Positions 53,414 to 61,329 of a stretch of DNA of 64,000 nt are shown here, piece by piece. The position numbers and the translations under genes were made by a program. The notes beneath the pieces were generated by a model. That model was not told where the DNA came from. It saw nothing but the letters and a program-made list of their open reading frames with translations, and made no database searches. This DNA comes from Halodesulfurarchaeum formicicum (GTDB lineage: Archaea; Halobacteriota; Halobacteria; Halobacteriales; Halobacteriaceae): contig NZ_CP016804.1 in assembly GCF_001886955.1 (NCBI RefSeq), positions 1,612,001 through 1,676,000 of the forward strand, given 5' to 3'. How positions within the stretch are numbered: the first letter of the stretch is position 1; each line of letters opens with the position of its first letter.

Positions 53414-55719
53414 CAGGCATCACCTCCTTTCGTAACCTCGACTTTGATGTGCCGGGCCACCTGCCCACTGATCGGTTCGATTTGATCGGCGTTATGTAAC
53501 ATCATGGAGTTCCCTCCTTCCTCGTTGGGCGTGATGGAGCCCTTCCCCCAGCCGAGGGTCGTCGCCGTGTATCCTGGTTTGATGCCCTCGGTCACGTGAG
53601 CCATCAGCGAAATCGAGCCCTCGGGCGATTCGACGGTTACCATGTCACCATCCTCGATACCCCGGGGTTCGGCGTCATCGGGGTTGAGCAACAGGTAATT
53701 GCCCCGGTAATCCTTGTGATCGAGCCCCCATCGCTCGGCGAGGAGTTGGCGGGAGTGATCGAGCGTCTGATCGCCGCCACGTGAGATCTGTTCGACGAAG
53801 GCGTCAGTAAAGTCGAGTGGATACTCCTCGTCCGGCATCTGGCCGAACTTTTCTGGTGGGACGTACTCGGGTGCCGTCGAGATCCCGGCCTGTTCGGCAG
53901 CGGCGGCATAATCCTCGACGTTGTCCAGGACGAACTCGAACTTGCCAGTTGCCGTGTCGAACCCGTCTTCCTTCCAGGATTCATAGCCATACTCGCCCTG
54001 GATGACGTAGTTCTTCTCGTCTAGCTCATCGAGTGTGAGCCCCATGCCGGAGAGTGCGTCGTTGATCTTCTCCTCTTTGGAATCCCACGGGACGTACTCG
54101 CCGTAGCCCATCGCCTCGGCAAGCCCCTTGAGGATGTCAAAGCCGGGCTTGGTGTCCCACTGGGGCTCGATCGCGGCCTTCGATCCGGTGACCCAGCCCT
54201 GTGTCGAGTAAGATCCCGATCCGCCCGCGCCAAGCATCGGCTTCTCCAGCTGAGAGGATTCGGGGAAGACGACATCCGCTCGGCGCGTCATTCCGTTCCA
54301 GTAGGCGTCGATGGCGATCAAGAGGTCCATCTCCTCCAGGGCCTCGATCCAGTCCTGCGTGTTGGAGTTTTTCAGCGGACTGAACCAGTACATGAAGGCC
54401 CCGGCGACGTCGCCGTTTTCCACGGCCTCCGGGAACTGGGCGTGTGCAAGCCCGCGGACGTGGTGGAACGGGTACTCCTCATAGTCCGAAAGAGGCTGTG
54501 AACGTCCGTCCTGGTTGGACGGGAACTCGACGCCCTGCACCTCGTATGGGTCTGCCAGATCGACCGGTGACTCCCAGTACCGGAGTCCACCGGGCCGGTC
54601 CAGGTTGCCAACGAGGCCGTTCAGCACGTGGATGTTCTGCGCGTTTTTCTGTCCGTTCGACTGGTTCGTGATACCAGTCCAAACCGTCGCATAGCAGTTC
54701 GGCGCGGCCTCGGCGAACCCGCGGGCGACCTTCCTGATCTTTGTCGCGTCGATGTCAGTGATCTCGGCTGCCCACTCGGGCGTTTTGTCACTGACCTGTT
54801 GTCGCAATTCGTTGAACCCGTAAGTGTAGTTCTCGACGAAGTCCTCGTCGTAAAGCCCCTCCTCGATGATGACATTGGCCATCGCCAGCGCGAGTGCGCC
54901 ATCCGTCCGGGGCTCGATTGGGAGCCACTCGTCGGAGTGCTGGGCCGTCTTGGTGTACCGTGGATCGATGGTCACCAGGGTCGCGTCGTTCTCCTCGATC
55001 GCATCCAGAATGCCCATCGGTTCCCACTGCCCGTTGAACGCCTCGAGCAGATTCCGACCCCAGCTGATGATGTACTCGCTGTTCTTGTGGTCCGGCGCGG
55101 GCCGCCCCCGACCGCCCATCCAGTCCCACGTGTAGGACCACGGCCCGTGACAGATCGTCTTATGGCCCACCTTGTTCGGACTCCCGTAGATGTCCATGAT
55201 AAGGTGTTTCCACATGTCATCGGTATCATACCCCTCCGCCATGAGGAGTTTCTCCGGCCCGTGTTCGTCCTTGAAGGTCGCGAGTTTGTCGGCGGCGACC
55301 TGGAAGGCCTCCTCCCAGGAGGCCTTCTGTAGTTCGCCGTCCTTGCGGACGTAGGGCTCCTTGATCCGGTGTGGGTCGTAGGCCTTCTCGATCTGGGCGT
55401 GGGCCTTCGAACAGAGCCGACCCTCGCGGCCCTCGCCCGGGCTCCCCCGGGGATGTCCGTCGACGCCCTTGAGTTCGACGGCGGTGCCGTTTTTCATCCG
55501 CACCCGCTGGCCACACAGTTGGTGGCAGTCCCAGCAAGTCCCGGAAGCGACCCAACCGTCGGACCCCGCCTCCGATTCGGTACTCCCCTGGACAACCTGG
55601 GAAACCCCAGCACCACCGATACCCGCCGATAGTGCGGCCGCAGCACTTCCTTTCAGGAACGTGCGGCGCTCGATTCGCGAACCGTCGGATTCGTTCGTGG
55701 TCGATGTAGAGTTACTCAT
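53413..55719 (-). CDS. Molybdopterin oxidoreductase catalytic subunit (PsrA/PhsA-like)
   Basis: A 768-residue catalytic subunit. Twin-Arg signal ERRTFLKG (Arg18-Arg19) sends it through Tat. A 4Fe-4S cluster motif C62-x2-C65-x3-C69-x33-C103 follows. Cys190 in TICHGPW is the likely Mo ligand, as in polysulfide and thiosulfate reductases. A C-terminal molydopterin-binding domain holds NPDDAEPRGIEDGDMV. Closest class is PsrA/PhsA/ArrA; thiosulfate, polysulfide, sulfur or arsenate are possible substrates. Confidence 0.9.
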   Translation of the reverse strand: MSNSTSTTNESDGSRIERRTFLKGSAAAALSAGIGGAGVSQVVQGSTESEAGSDGWVASGTCWDCHQLCGQRVRMKNGTAVELKGVDGHPRGSPGEGREGRLCSKAHAQIEKAYDPHRIKEPYVRKDGELQKASWEEAFQVAADKLATFKDEHGPEKLLMAEGYDTDDMWKHLIMDIYGSPNKVGHKTICHGPWSYTWDWMGGRGRPAPDHKNSEYIISWGRNLLEAFNGQWEPMGILDAIEENDATLVTIDPRYTKTAQHSDEWLPIEPRTDGALALAMANVIIEEGLYDEDFVENYTYGFNELRQQVSDKTPEWAAEITDIDATKIRKVARGFAEAAPNCYATVWTGITNQSNGQKNAQNIHVLNGLVGNLDRPGGLRYWESPVDLADPYEVQGVEFPSNQDGRSQPLSDYEEYPFHHVRGLAHAQFPEAVENGDVAGAFMYWFSPLKNSNTQDWIEALEEMDLLIAIDAYWNGMTRRADVVFPESSQLEKPMLGAGGSGSYSTQGWVTGSKAAIEPQWDTKPGFDILKGLAEAMGYGEYVPWDSKEEKINDALSGMGLTLDELDEKNYVIQGEYGYESWKEDGFDTATGKFEFVLDNVEDYAAAAEQAGISTAPEYVPPEKFGQMPDEEYPLDFTDAFVEQISRGGDQTLDHSRQLLAERWGLDHKDYRGNYLLLNPDDAEPRGIEDGDMVTVESPEGSISLMAHVTEGIKPGYTATTLGWGKGSITPNEEGGNSMMLHNADQIEPISGQVARHIKVEVTKGGDA

Positions 55720-55725
55720 GAGTGG

Positions 55726-55953
55726 TCAGTCAACAGCCAGTGGTCGATCGTCACGTCCGAACTCCTCGAGTACTTCCTCGTGGTACTTCTCGTGGAACTC
55801 GGCCTCGGACAGCTCCCCATCCGAGACCCGCCTGGCGTCGCGGGCCATCCGCCGACCCAGGTCCTCGTCGTAGTCCTGCCGGCCGCCGAGGTTCCCCATC
55901 TCGTCCCCTGAGAGCGGGCGGCGTTGCCCACCCGCACCATCTGTATTTGTCAT
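55726..55953 (-). CDS. Short soluble protein heading the reductase operon
   Basis: A 75-residue charged protein: MTNTDGAGGQRRPLSGDEM, then RRMARDARRVSDGELSEAEFHEKYHEEVLEEFG. No metal motif. It ends 6 nt before the molybdoenzyme start and is the first gene after the promoter. It could be a small assembly factor or a detached ferredoxin N-terminal segment. I do not recognise the family. Confidence 0.7.
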   Translation of the reverse strand: MTNTDGAGGQRRPLSGDEMGNLGGRQDYDEDLGRRMARDARRVSDGELSEAEFHEKYHEEVLEEFGRDDRPLAVD

Positions 55954-56026
55954 CTGGACGGTCACCAGTATCCAGTTATCCGTAACCGCCAGACAGGGGA
56001 GAGACCTATTCTTTCAGAGACAAGCT

Positions 56027-56075
56027 CTTTTTATACCAGCGTGAGGAAGTGACAATCAAATGTCGTGTGAACACA
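56027..56075 (-). promoter_or_regulatory. Promoter and candidate operators of the S-compound reductase operon
   Basis: On the minus strand TATAAAAAG lies at 56027-56035, about 75 nt upstream of the operon's first ATG, giving a leader of about 50 nt. Immediately upstream are two inverted repeats: GACA-N6-TGTC at 56051-56064 and GTGTG-AA-CACAC at 56065-56076. Location next to the TATA box suits a regulatory site for the nearby Cys-rich regulator. Confidence 0.58.
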
Positions 56076-56117
56076 CCCCACGATAGCGGCGTCACTGCGA
56101 GACCGGAAATCGAACGA

Positions 56118-56729
56118 TCAGGCGTCCGTAAAGAGTTGCGTGATGAGCTTCTCCTCGACAGCGCCGAGACGCTGTGAGAGCGCCTGCTGGGAAATGTCGA
56201 GTTCCGCGGCCATCTCCTCCAGAGAAGTCTCACGGGGCCGCTGATAGTAGCCCATCTCGATCGCGAGCTTCGCCGCCGAGCGCTGTTTCTCCGTCAGCGA
56301 GGAGAGGTCCACCTCTTCGACCCGCTTGTCGATATTGCCGTCGTAGTTCGAGGTGATCTCGACGAGGCGGACCGAATCGCCCACGTTGTTGAGGTCTTCG
56401 ATGAGCTCCTCTAGGACCGTCCGATCCCGCACGTAGGTCGTGATCGTGAGCCCCCGTTCGCCGGCGTCAGTGATGTCCGCGACACAGGCGTTTTCGTGGA
56501 ACACCGAACAGACACAGGGATCGGAGACGTCCTTGGTAGTGTGTTCGACCCGGGTATCCGCGTCCTCGACGATCGCCTCGCAGTGACAGATGTCCCCCGA
56601 AAGCTGTGATTTGAGCGTTTCCGACCGGCCCTCGAACTCGACGAGTGGACAACCAGTCTCCGGCTGAACCTGGATGACGACCCGGAGCTCACGCTCCTCC
56701 GGTTCGGGCACTTGTGTGAAACGGGTCAT
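56118..56729 (-). CDS. Cys-rich bacterio-opsin-activator-like (HTH-10) regulator
   Basis: A 203-residue regulator. The C-terminal 60 residues form the HTH-10 domain (LTEKQRSAAKLAIEMGYYQRPRETSLEEMAAELDISQQALSQRL). The N-terminal 120 residues hold six cysteines (C27, C48, C50, C72, C74, C82), including CHC and CVC pairs, which could bind a metal, Fe-S cluster or a redox thiol. DmsR-type regulators of haloarchaeal anaerobic respiration have this layout. It lies directly upstream of the operon. Confidence 0.85.
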   Translation of the reverse strand: MTRFTQVPEPEERELRVVIQVQPETGCPLVEFEGRSETLKSQLSGDICHCEAIVEDADTRVEHTTKDVSDPCVCSVFHENACVADITDAGERGLTITTYVRDRTVLEELIEDLNNVGDSVRLVEITSNYDGNIDKRVEEVDLSSLTEKQRSAAKLAIEMGYYQRPRETSLEEMAAELDISQQALSQRLGAVEEKLITQLFTDA

Positions 56730-56871
56730 CTGACGCTCACCTCCCGATCCGGTTCAGATTGCCCCAGCGACACGGCCATTCAGCAGTCATGTACGCGGTT
56801 CTCCTTCAAAAGGTTGGCTACACGTGCGCTGAGCCGTCACGAACGGCCATTGTTGACCCATCACAATCGAA

Positions 56872-57498
56872 TCAGTGCTCGACCGTTTCGAGCAGCTGTT
56901 CGGCCCGTTCGAGGTCCGCCTGCGTGTTCACGTTGAAAAAGGTTCGCTCCGCTGTCAGCCGCCGAAGCCGCTCGCCCTCGACCGTGACTACGTCGAGGTC
57001 GAGGGCCGGTTTGATCGGTCGCTCCACCCCGTTTTCGACGGCCGCACGGATCGAGGCGACCATCGCGTCAGCGTGATAGACCGCCTGCAGTGGTTGATAC
57101 CAGTTGCCCTCTCCGTGTCGGGGTAGCACCGCTTCGTGGTCCGCCGCGATCTCGAAGAGCGAGGCCACGAAGTCGGGGTCGACGAAGGGCATATCACAGG
57201 CCACGACGACGGCGTACTCGGACTCGGTCGCGGCGAGCCCCTGCTCCATCCCGTGCATCGGACCGGCGTCCTCGATCTCGTCCAGGGCGAACCGAACCGG
57301 CCTGGAGTACCCCGAGAGGACAGCGTCGAGGCACTCGGCCTGGGCCGCCCGGCAGTTGACGATGAGTTCGTCGACGATCGGCTCGATCCGATCGGCCACG
57401 TGGCGCACGAGCGGGCGACCCGCGAGGTCCGCACAGACCTTATCGCGGTCCCCGAACCGGGTCGATCCCCCGCCACAGACGAGTACTCCCGCACCCAT
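56872..57498 (-). CDS. mobA: Molybdenum cofactor guanylyltransferase
   Basis: A 208-residue nucleotidyltransferase that adds GMP to molybdopterin. The N-terminal LVCGGGSTRFGDRDKVCADLAGRPL (GGxSxRxGxDK-like) is the nucleotide loop; ACDMPFVDPDFV carries the metal-binding Asp. Needed for the bis-MGD cofactor of the reductase. Start ATG 57498. Confidence 0.88.
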   Translation of the reverse strand: MGAGVLVCGGGSTRFGDRDKVCADLAGRPLVRHVADRIEPIVDELIVNCRAAQAECLDAVLSGYSRPVRFALDEIEDAGPMHGMEQGLAATESEYAVVVACDMPFVDPDFVASLFEIAADHEAVLPRHGEGNWYQPLQAVYHADAMVASIRAAVENGVERPIKPALDLDVVTVEGERLRRLTAERTFFNVNTQADLERAEQLLETVEH

Positions 57499-57586
57499 TG
57501 GGCAAGTGTAGGAGCGCGACGCTATAGGAGTCCTTGGATCGAGCCGGGAGAAAAACGTTCACAACGGCTGGCACCCTATCCCCCAC

Positions 57587-58144
57587 ATGCGCGTCGCACT
57601 TCCGTCGACGAACCGAGACGAACGGAGCGCCCCCGTCGCGACTCACTTCGGCCGGACAGCCGTCTTCACGGTCATCAACACCGAGACCGACGAAATCGAA
57701 CTTCTGGAACACGAAGGCGGTCACGGCCACGATTCGAGTCCGCCCCCGGTGACGATCGCGAACGCTAACGTGGATGTCGTCATCGCCGGCGACATCGGTC
57801 GTGGGGCGGTTTCACGTCTGCAGGACGCCGGCATCGAGGTCTTCCGCGGGGCCGACGGAACCGTGGATGAAGCCCTCACCCAGTGGGAAGCAGGGGAGCT
57901 AGAGGCTGTCGATCCCGGGGACGTTCACGGTCACGACCACGGCGATCACGACCATGACCATGGCGACCACGAACACGGACACGGCCATGGCGACCACGAA
58001 CACGGACACGGCCATGGCGACCACGAACACGGACACGGCCATGGCGACCACGAGCACGGACACGAACACGAATCAGACGAGCACGAACACAATCACGGCC
58101 TGCACCACGGCCACGGACAGGGCACCGACTCCGACGAGAACTGA
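57587..58144 (+). CDS. NifX/NafY-like Fe-Mo cofactor domain protein with His-rich tail
   Basis: A 185-residue protein. Residues 1-105 match the dinitrogenase iron-molybdenum cofactor biosynthesis fold (MRVALPSTNRDERSAPVATHFGRTAVF and ANVDVVIAGDIGRGAVSRLQDAGIEVF). Residues about 110-180 are a histidine-rich tail of HGDHEHGHG repeats, encoded by a 27-nt DNA repeat: three perfect copies at 57959-58039 and one degenerate at 58040-58066. A metal store, metallochaperone or metal-binding role (Ni, Zn, Mo-linked) is possible. Neighbours MobA and SufT-like protein fit metal handling. Confidence 0.85.
   Translation: MRVALPSTNRDERSAPVATHFGRTAVFTVINTETDEIELLEHEGGHGHDSSPPPVTIANANVDVVIAGDIGRGAVSRLQDAGIEVFRGADGTVDEALTQWEAGELEAVDPGDVHGHDHGDHDHDHGDHEHGHGHGDHEHGHGHGDHEHGHGHGDHEHGHEHESDEHEHNHGLHHGHGQGTDSDEN
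57959..58066 (+). repeat. 27-nt in-frame tandem repeat (4 copies, the last degenerate)
   Basis: The unit starts catggcgaccacgaacacgg. Copies at 57959-57985, 57986-58012 and 58013-58039 are identical; 58040-58066 differs at a few positions. It encodes repeated HGDHEHGHG in the protein, so length changes keep frame. Confidence 0.9.
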
Positions 58145-58178
58145 TCGATCAGTAGCCGGTCAAAAATAGCGCCGACAC

Positions 58179-58550
58179 TCAGAACGGTGTCTCGGGGCCG
58201 GCCGGGTCCTCTTCGCCCTCGTCGTCGTAGTTCGGGACCCGGATCCCCATCGATTCGAGCTTGGCCTTGCCGGATTCGGTCGCCTTCTCCGGGCCCCACG
58301 GTGGCTCCCAGACGAGTTCGACCTCGACGTCCGAGACCCCCTCGACCGATTCGGCGGCCACGGTGACGTTCCGTTTGATGCTGTCCGCGATCGGACAGCC
58401 CATGCTCGTCAGCGTCATCTCGATGTGTGCCGAACCGGTGTCCTCCTCGACCTCGATGGTGTACACCAATCCGAGGTCCACGATGTTGACGGGAATCTCC
58501 GGATCGTACACCTCCGAGAGAGCGTCCCGAATGTCCTCGCTGAGTGCCAT
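58179..58550 (-). CDS. MIP18/SufT-like metal-sulfur cluster assembly factor
   Basis: A 123-residue DUF59 protein: VYDPEIPVNIVDLGLVYTI and MTLTSMGCPIADSIKRNV with the conserved Cys. Such proteins support Fe-S cluster delivery. An acidic C-terminal tail of about 15 residues is a halophile feature. ATG 58550. Confidence 0.86.
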   Translation of the reverse strand: MALSEDIRDALSEVYDPEIPVNIVDLGLVYTIEVEEDTGSAHIEMTLTSMGCPIADSIKRNVTVAAESVEGVSDVEVELVWEPPWGPEKATESGKAKLESMGIRVPNYDDEGEEDPAGPETPF

Positions 58551-58687
58551 CTACCGGGACTTGGCCGTTGAGCGTCAAAAGGATTGTTCTACCCGCCCAA
58601 TTCTCCCCAGTCCGATGCTGTGCCCGCCAGACAACTGGCGTGCCGGAACACCGACCGCTTTCAGGCTGGCCGCCCAACCGGAGTCCA

Positions 58688-59212
58688 ATGGAATTCGACG
58701 TGGAACGGGAACTCGCTCGCTACGCGGACACCCAGGGTGTGTTGCCGGAGCGACTCGATGCGCTCGGTGAACGGTACCGGGAACAAGGACACCTGACCCG
58801 GGAGCAACTGTACGACCTGGCGTACGAGACCTCGACCCGCAGCGCCTATCACGTCCGGGAGAACCCGGCCGAGCGCTGTGTCGAGGTGACCGAAAACGTG
58901 CTCGCCGTCGACGGCGACTTCTCGAAGATCCACCTGCTGTCCGGGCTCCGGGGCTTCAAGGCCCCGACGGCCTCGGCCGTCCTCGCGGCACTGGCTCCCG
59001 AGCGGCACGCGGTCGTCGACACCCGGGTCTGGGCCAGCCTGGACCGGCTGGAGTACCTGGACGGGCGCAAGGAGTCCTTCGACGCCGCCGACTACGTCGA
59101 GATGATCGGGCCGATTCGAGAGTTGGCCGACGAGCGAGGCTATACCGCAGCCGAGGTCGGCTACGCGCTGTTCGCCGCGGATGTCGCAAACCGGGACGGA
59201 ACACTACACTGA
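58688..59212 (+). CDS. Haloarchaeal protein with HhH-GPD glycosylase-like segment
   Basis: A 174-residue helical protein, MEFDVERELARYADTQG start. The segment LSGLRGFKAPTASAVLAAL followed by PERHAVVDTRVWASLDRLEYL resembles the helix-hairpin-helix and Asp of HhH-GPD DNA glycosylases (endonuclease III fold). A catalytic Lys equivalent is uncertain and no Fe-S cysteines are present. DNA repair or an unrelated role both possible. ATG 58688. Confidence 0.62.
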   Translation: MEFDVERELARYADTQGVLPERLDALGERYREQGHLTREQLYDLAYETSTRSAYHVRENPAERCVEVTENVLAVDGDFSKIHLLSGLRGFKAPTASAVLAALAPERHAVVDTRVWASLDRLEYLDGRKESFDAADYVEMIGPIRELADERGYTAAEVGYALFAADVANRDGTLH

Positions 59213-59273
59213 TTCGAGCGAAGTTTGCGGGTACGCTTTTGCCCCGGTGGCCCCAAGGACCACCTGGAACACG

Positions 59274-60455
59274 ATGAGTAGCGAGGACACACAGTACCTG
59301 GCCGAGAAGCTGGAACAGATGCGAGAGCGAGGGGAGACCTGGGAGCTAAAGGAGCTCGAGACCCCCTCACAGCCCACCGTCACCGTGGAGGGCGAGGAGG
59401 CCATCCTGCTCGCGGCGAACAACTACCTCGATCTGGCAGCCGACTCGCGGGTCCGGGAGGCCGCCAAGGACGCCATCGACGAGTACGGCATGGGTGCGGG
59501 CTCGGACTGGTCGATCGCGGGCTACATGGAGGTCCAGGACGAGCTCAACGAGGCCATCGCGGACTTCAAAAACACCGAGGCGGGGGTCTCCTTCCAGACC
59601 GGCTTCGCCGTCAACGCGGGGGTCCTCCCCCAACTCCTGGAGGACGGAGACGTCTTCCTCTCTGACGAACTGAACCACGGGAGCATCATCGACGGAGTCC
59701 GGCTCTCCCCGGCGGACGTGAAGATCTACGGGCACACCGACATGGGCGACCTGGAGGACACCCTCCGGGAGGTCCACGACGAGTACAACCGCATGATCGT
59801 CGTGACCGACGGCGTGTTCTCCATGGACGGGGACATCGCCCCGATGGACGAGATCCAGTCCCTGGCAAACGAGTACGGCGCGATGACCTACGTCGATGAC
59901 GCCCACGGTGAAGGGGTCCTGGGCGGCGGCCACGGCATCGGCACGGAGTTCGACCTGGAGCAGGAGATCGACTTCCAGATGGGCACCTTCTCGAAGGCGG
60001 CCGGGGGCTTCGGCGGGATGTTCGCCGGCGACCAGCACGTGGTGGAGTACGCCTACAACACCGCCCGCACCTGGCTTTTGAGCGCGGGCTATCCGCCGGC
60101 GGTCGCGGCGGCCAACATGAAGGCCCTGGAGATCATCGAGAACGAGCCCGAGCGGGTCGAGAAGCTCTGGGAGAACCGCGAGTACTTCGCCAGCGAACTG
60201 GAGTCGATGGGCTGGGATACGGGGCGCAGCGAGACGCCGATCGTCCCGGCGATGGTCGGGGACAGCAACAAGGCCAAGGAGCTCGGCGAGCGACTCTTCG
60301 AGAACGGCGTCTTCGCGCTCCCCATCGTCTTCCCGATGGTGCCCCGGGGCGAGGCCCGGATCCGCAACCAGCTCAGCGCGGGCCACTCCAAGGAGGACCT
60401 GAACGAGGCGCTGCGTGTCTACGAGGAAGTCGGCCGTGACCTGGACCTGATCTGA
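59274..60455 (+). CDS. kbl: Glycine C-acetyltransferase-type alpha-oxoamine synthase
   Basis: A 393-residue PLP enzyme of the AOS family: substrate glycine ring SDWSIAGYMEVQDELNEAIA; PLP Lys in TFSKAAGGFGG; DDAHGEGVLGGGHG with the Asp and His stacking residues. With the epimerase-type Tdh nearby, the likely product is 2-amino-3-ketobutyrate CoA ligase (threonine to glycine plus acetyl-CoA); a serine palmitoyl-type role cannot be excluded. ATG 59274. Confidence 0.85.
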   Translation: MSSEDTQYLAEKLEQMRERGETWELKELETPSQPTVTVEGEEAILLAANNYLDLAADSRVREAAKDAIDEYGMGAGSDWSIAGYMEVQDELNEAIADFKNTEAGVSFQTGFAVNAGVLPQLLEDGDVFLSDELNHGSIIDGVRLSPADVKIYGHTDMGDLEDTLREVHDEYNRMIVVTDGVFSMDGDIAPMDEIQSLANEYGAMTYVDDAHGEGVLGGGHGIGTEFDLEQEIDFQMGTFSKAAGGFGGMFAGDQHVVEYAYNTARTWLLSAGYPPAVAAANMKALEIIENEPERVEKLWENREYFASELESMGWDTGRSETPIVPAMVGDSNKAKELGERLFENGVFALPIVFPMVPRGEARIRNQLSAGHSKEDLNEALRVYEEVGRDLDLI

Positions 60456-60677
60456 GCGGGTTGTGAACGTCGGGCGGGTCTCTCTAAACGAGGAATTCGG
60501 ATGGCCGAGGGGGAGCGACGGTTCGACTTGTGGGCGATTGGGTAGCGGTGGCGTGCTGAAGAGCTGGGACTGACGGCTTTCGTCTGAAAATGGATGTGAA
60601 GAGCTGTTCGTATTACGAAATCAGAATTATTAGTATTCCAAGGCTTCTTCCGTATGGGAACCGTATATACGATTGAA
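60456..60677. promoter_or_regulatory. Gap with TATA-like element before the unknown gene pair
   Basis: About 220 nt without a gene. AT-rich end with a TATA-like gaattattagtattcc (60623-60638) about 45 nt before ATG 60678. Otherwise no structure noticed. Confidence 0.4.
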
Positions 60678-60899
60678 ATGAGCGAAACAGGCGCGGACAC
60701 GGAGCAAATTGAAGAACCGACCGAGTGGTCTGACCTGGCGATGGGGCTCTATGAGAGGCTTACGGGCCGACACGCGGAGATCGTGTACGAGTTCGAAGAC
60801 ATGGAGATCCTGGTACCCAGTAAAGTCGGGAGCGACGCAGAACATACCCCCTGGCAGCTGAACGGCACGGTCAGCATCACGACTCGCGAGCGTGAGTAA
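60678..60899 (+). CDS. Unknown small protein, gene 1 of a two-gene cassette
   Basis: A 73-residue charged protein: MSETGADTEQIEEPTEWSDL then LAMGLYERLTGRHAEIVYEFEDMEILVPS. ATG 60678 (MSETGADT) is chosen; an earlier in-frame Met (60654) also exists. No recognised family or membrane segment. It overlaps gene 2 by 8 nt. Confidence 0.7.
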   Translation: MSETGADTEQIEEPTEWSDLAMGLYERLTGRHAEIVYEFEDMEILVPSKVGSDAEHTPWQLNGTVSITTRERE

Positions 60900-61278
60900 A
60901 CCACCCCGACCAGGCGGTTCGCTGACCGTCGAGACGGACCTCGATCTCTCGATCGGGGACGCCCAGGTAGACGTCCGCTCAACAGGTGATCGGCTGTTCC
61001 TCAACTTTCCGTCGCTCCGGGCCCTCTCCGAGGCGAAGCGGGGGTTACCCCCGACAGGAATCGAGGCCGTATCTGGGCTGGTCACCGCGTTTGACCTGAC
61101 GATGGAGGTCCGGGCTCGCGATCGAACGATTTTCGTCATCGAGCCGGGCGCACCTGCCGGTCCGCTGTCTCGGTGGGTGGGCTCCAGTCCGGTACAGCTT
61201 CGGGCGCTCGGGCTCCTCGCAGTGGTGGCCAAAGAGATCGAAAGCGGGATTCGAGTGATCCGGACCCTGCTTCATTAA
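60892..61278 (+). CDS. Unknown protein, gene 2 of the cassette
   Basis: A 128-residue protein starting with GTG 60892, overlapping gene 1 by 8 nt. LTVETDLDLSIGDAQVDVRS (shown as an abbreviated part) and LFLNFPSLRALSEAKRGL suggest a beta-then-helix domain; the C-terminal part LLAVVAKEIESGIRVI is helical. Not recognised. The tight overlap means the two proteins are coupled, possibly partners. Confidence 0.7.
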   Translation: MSKPPRPGGSLTVETDLDLSIGDAQVDVRSTGDRLFLNFPSLRALSEAKRGLPPTGIEAVSGLVTAFDLTMEVRARDRTIFVIEPGAPAGPLSRWVGSSPVQLRALGLLAVVAKEIESGIRVIRTLLH

Positions 61279-61329
61279 CCCAGCGCGGGAATCGATACCG
61301 GTCCGGCTGCGGTTGGATCGAGTCGTCCG

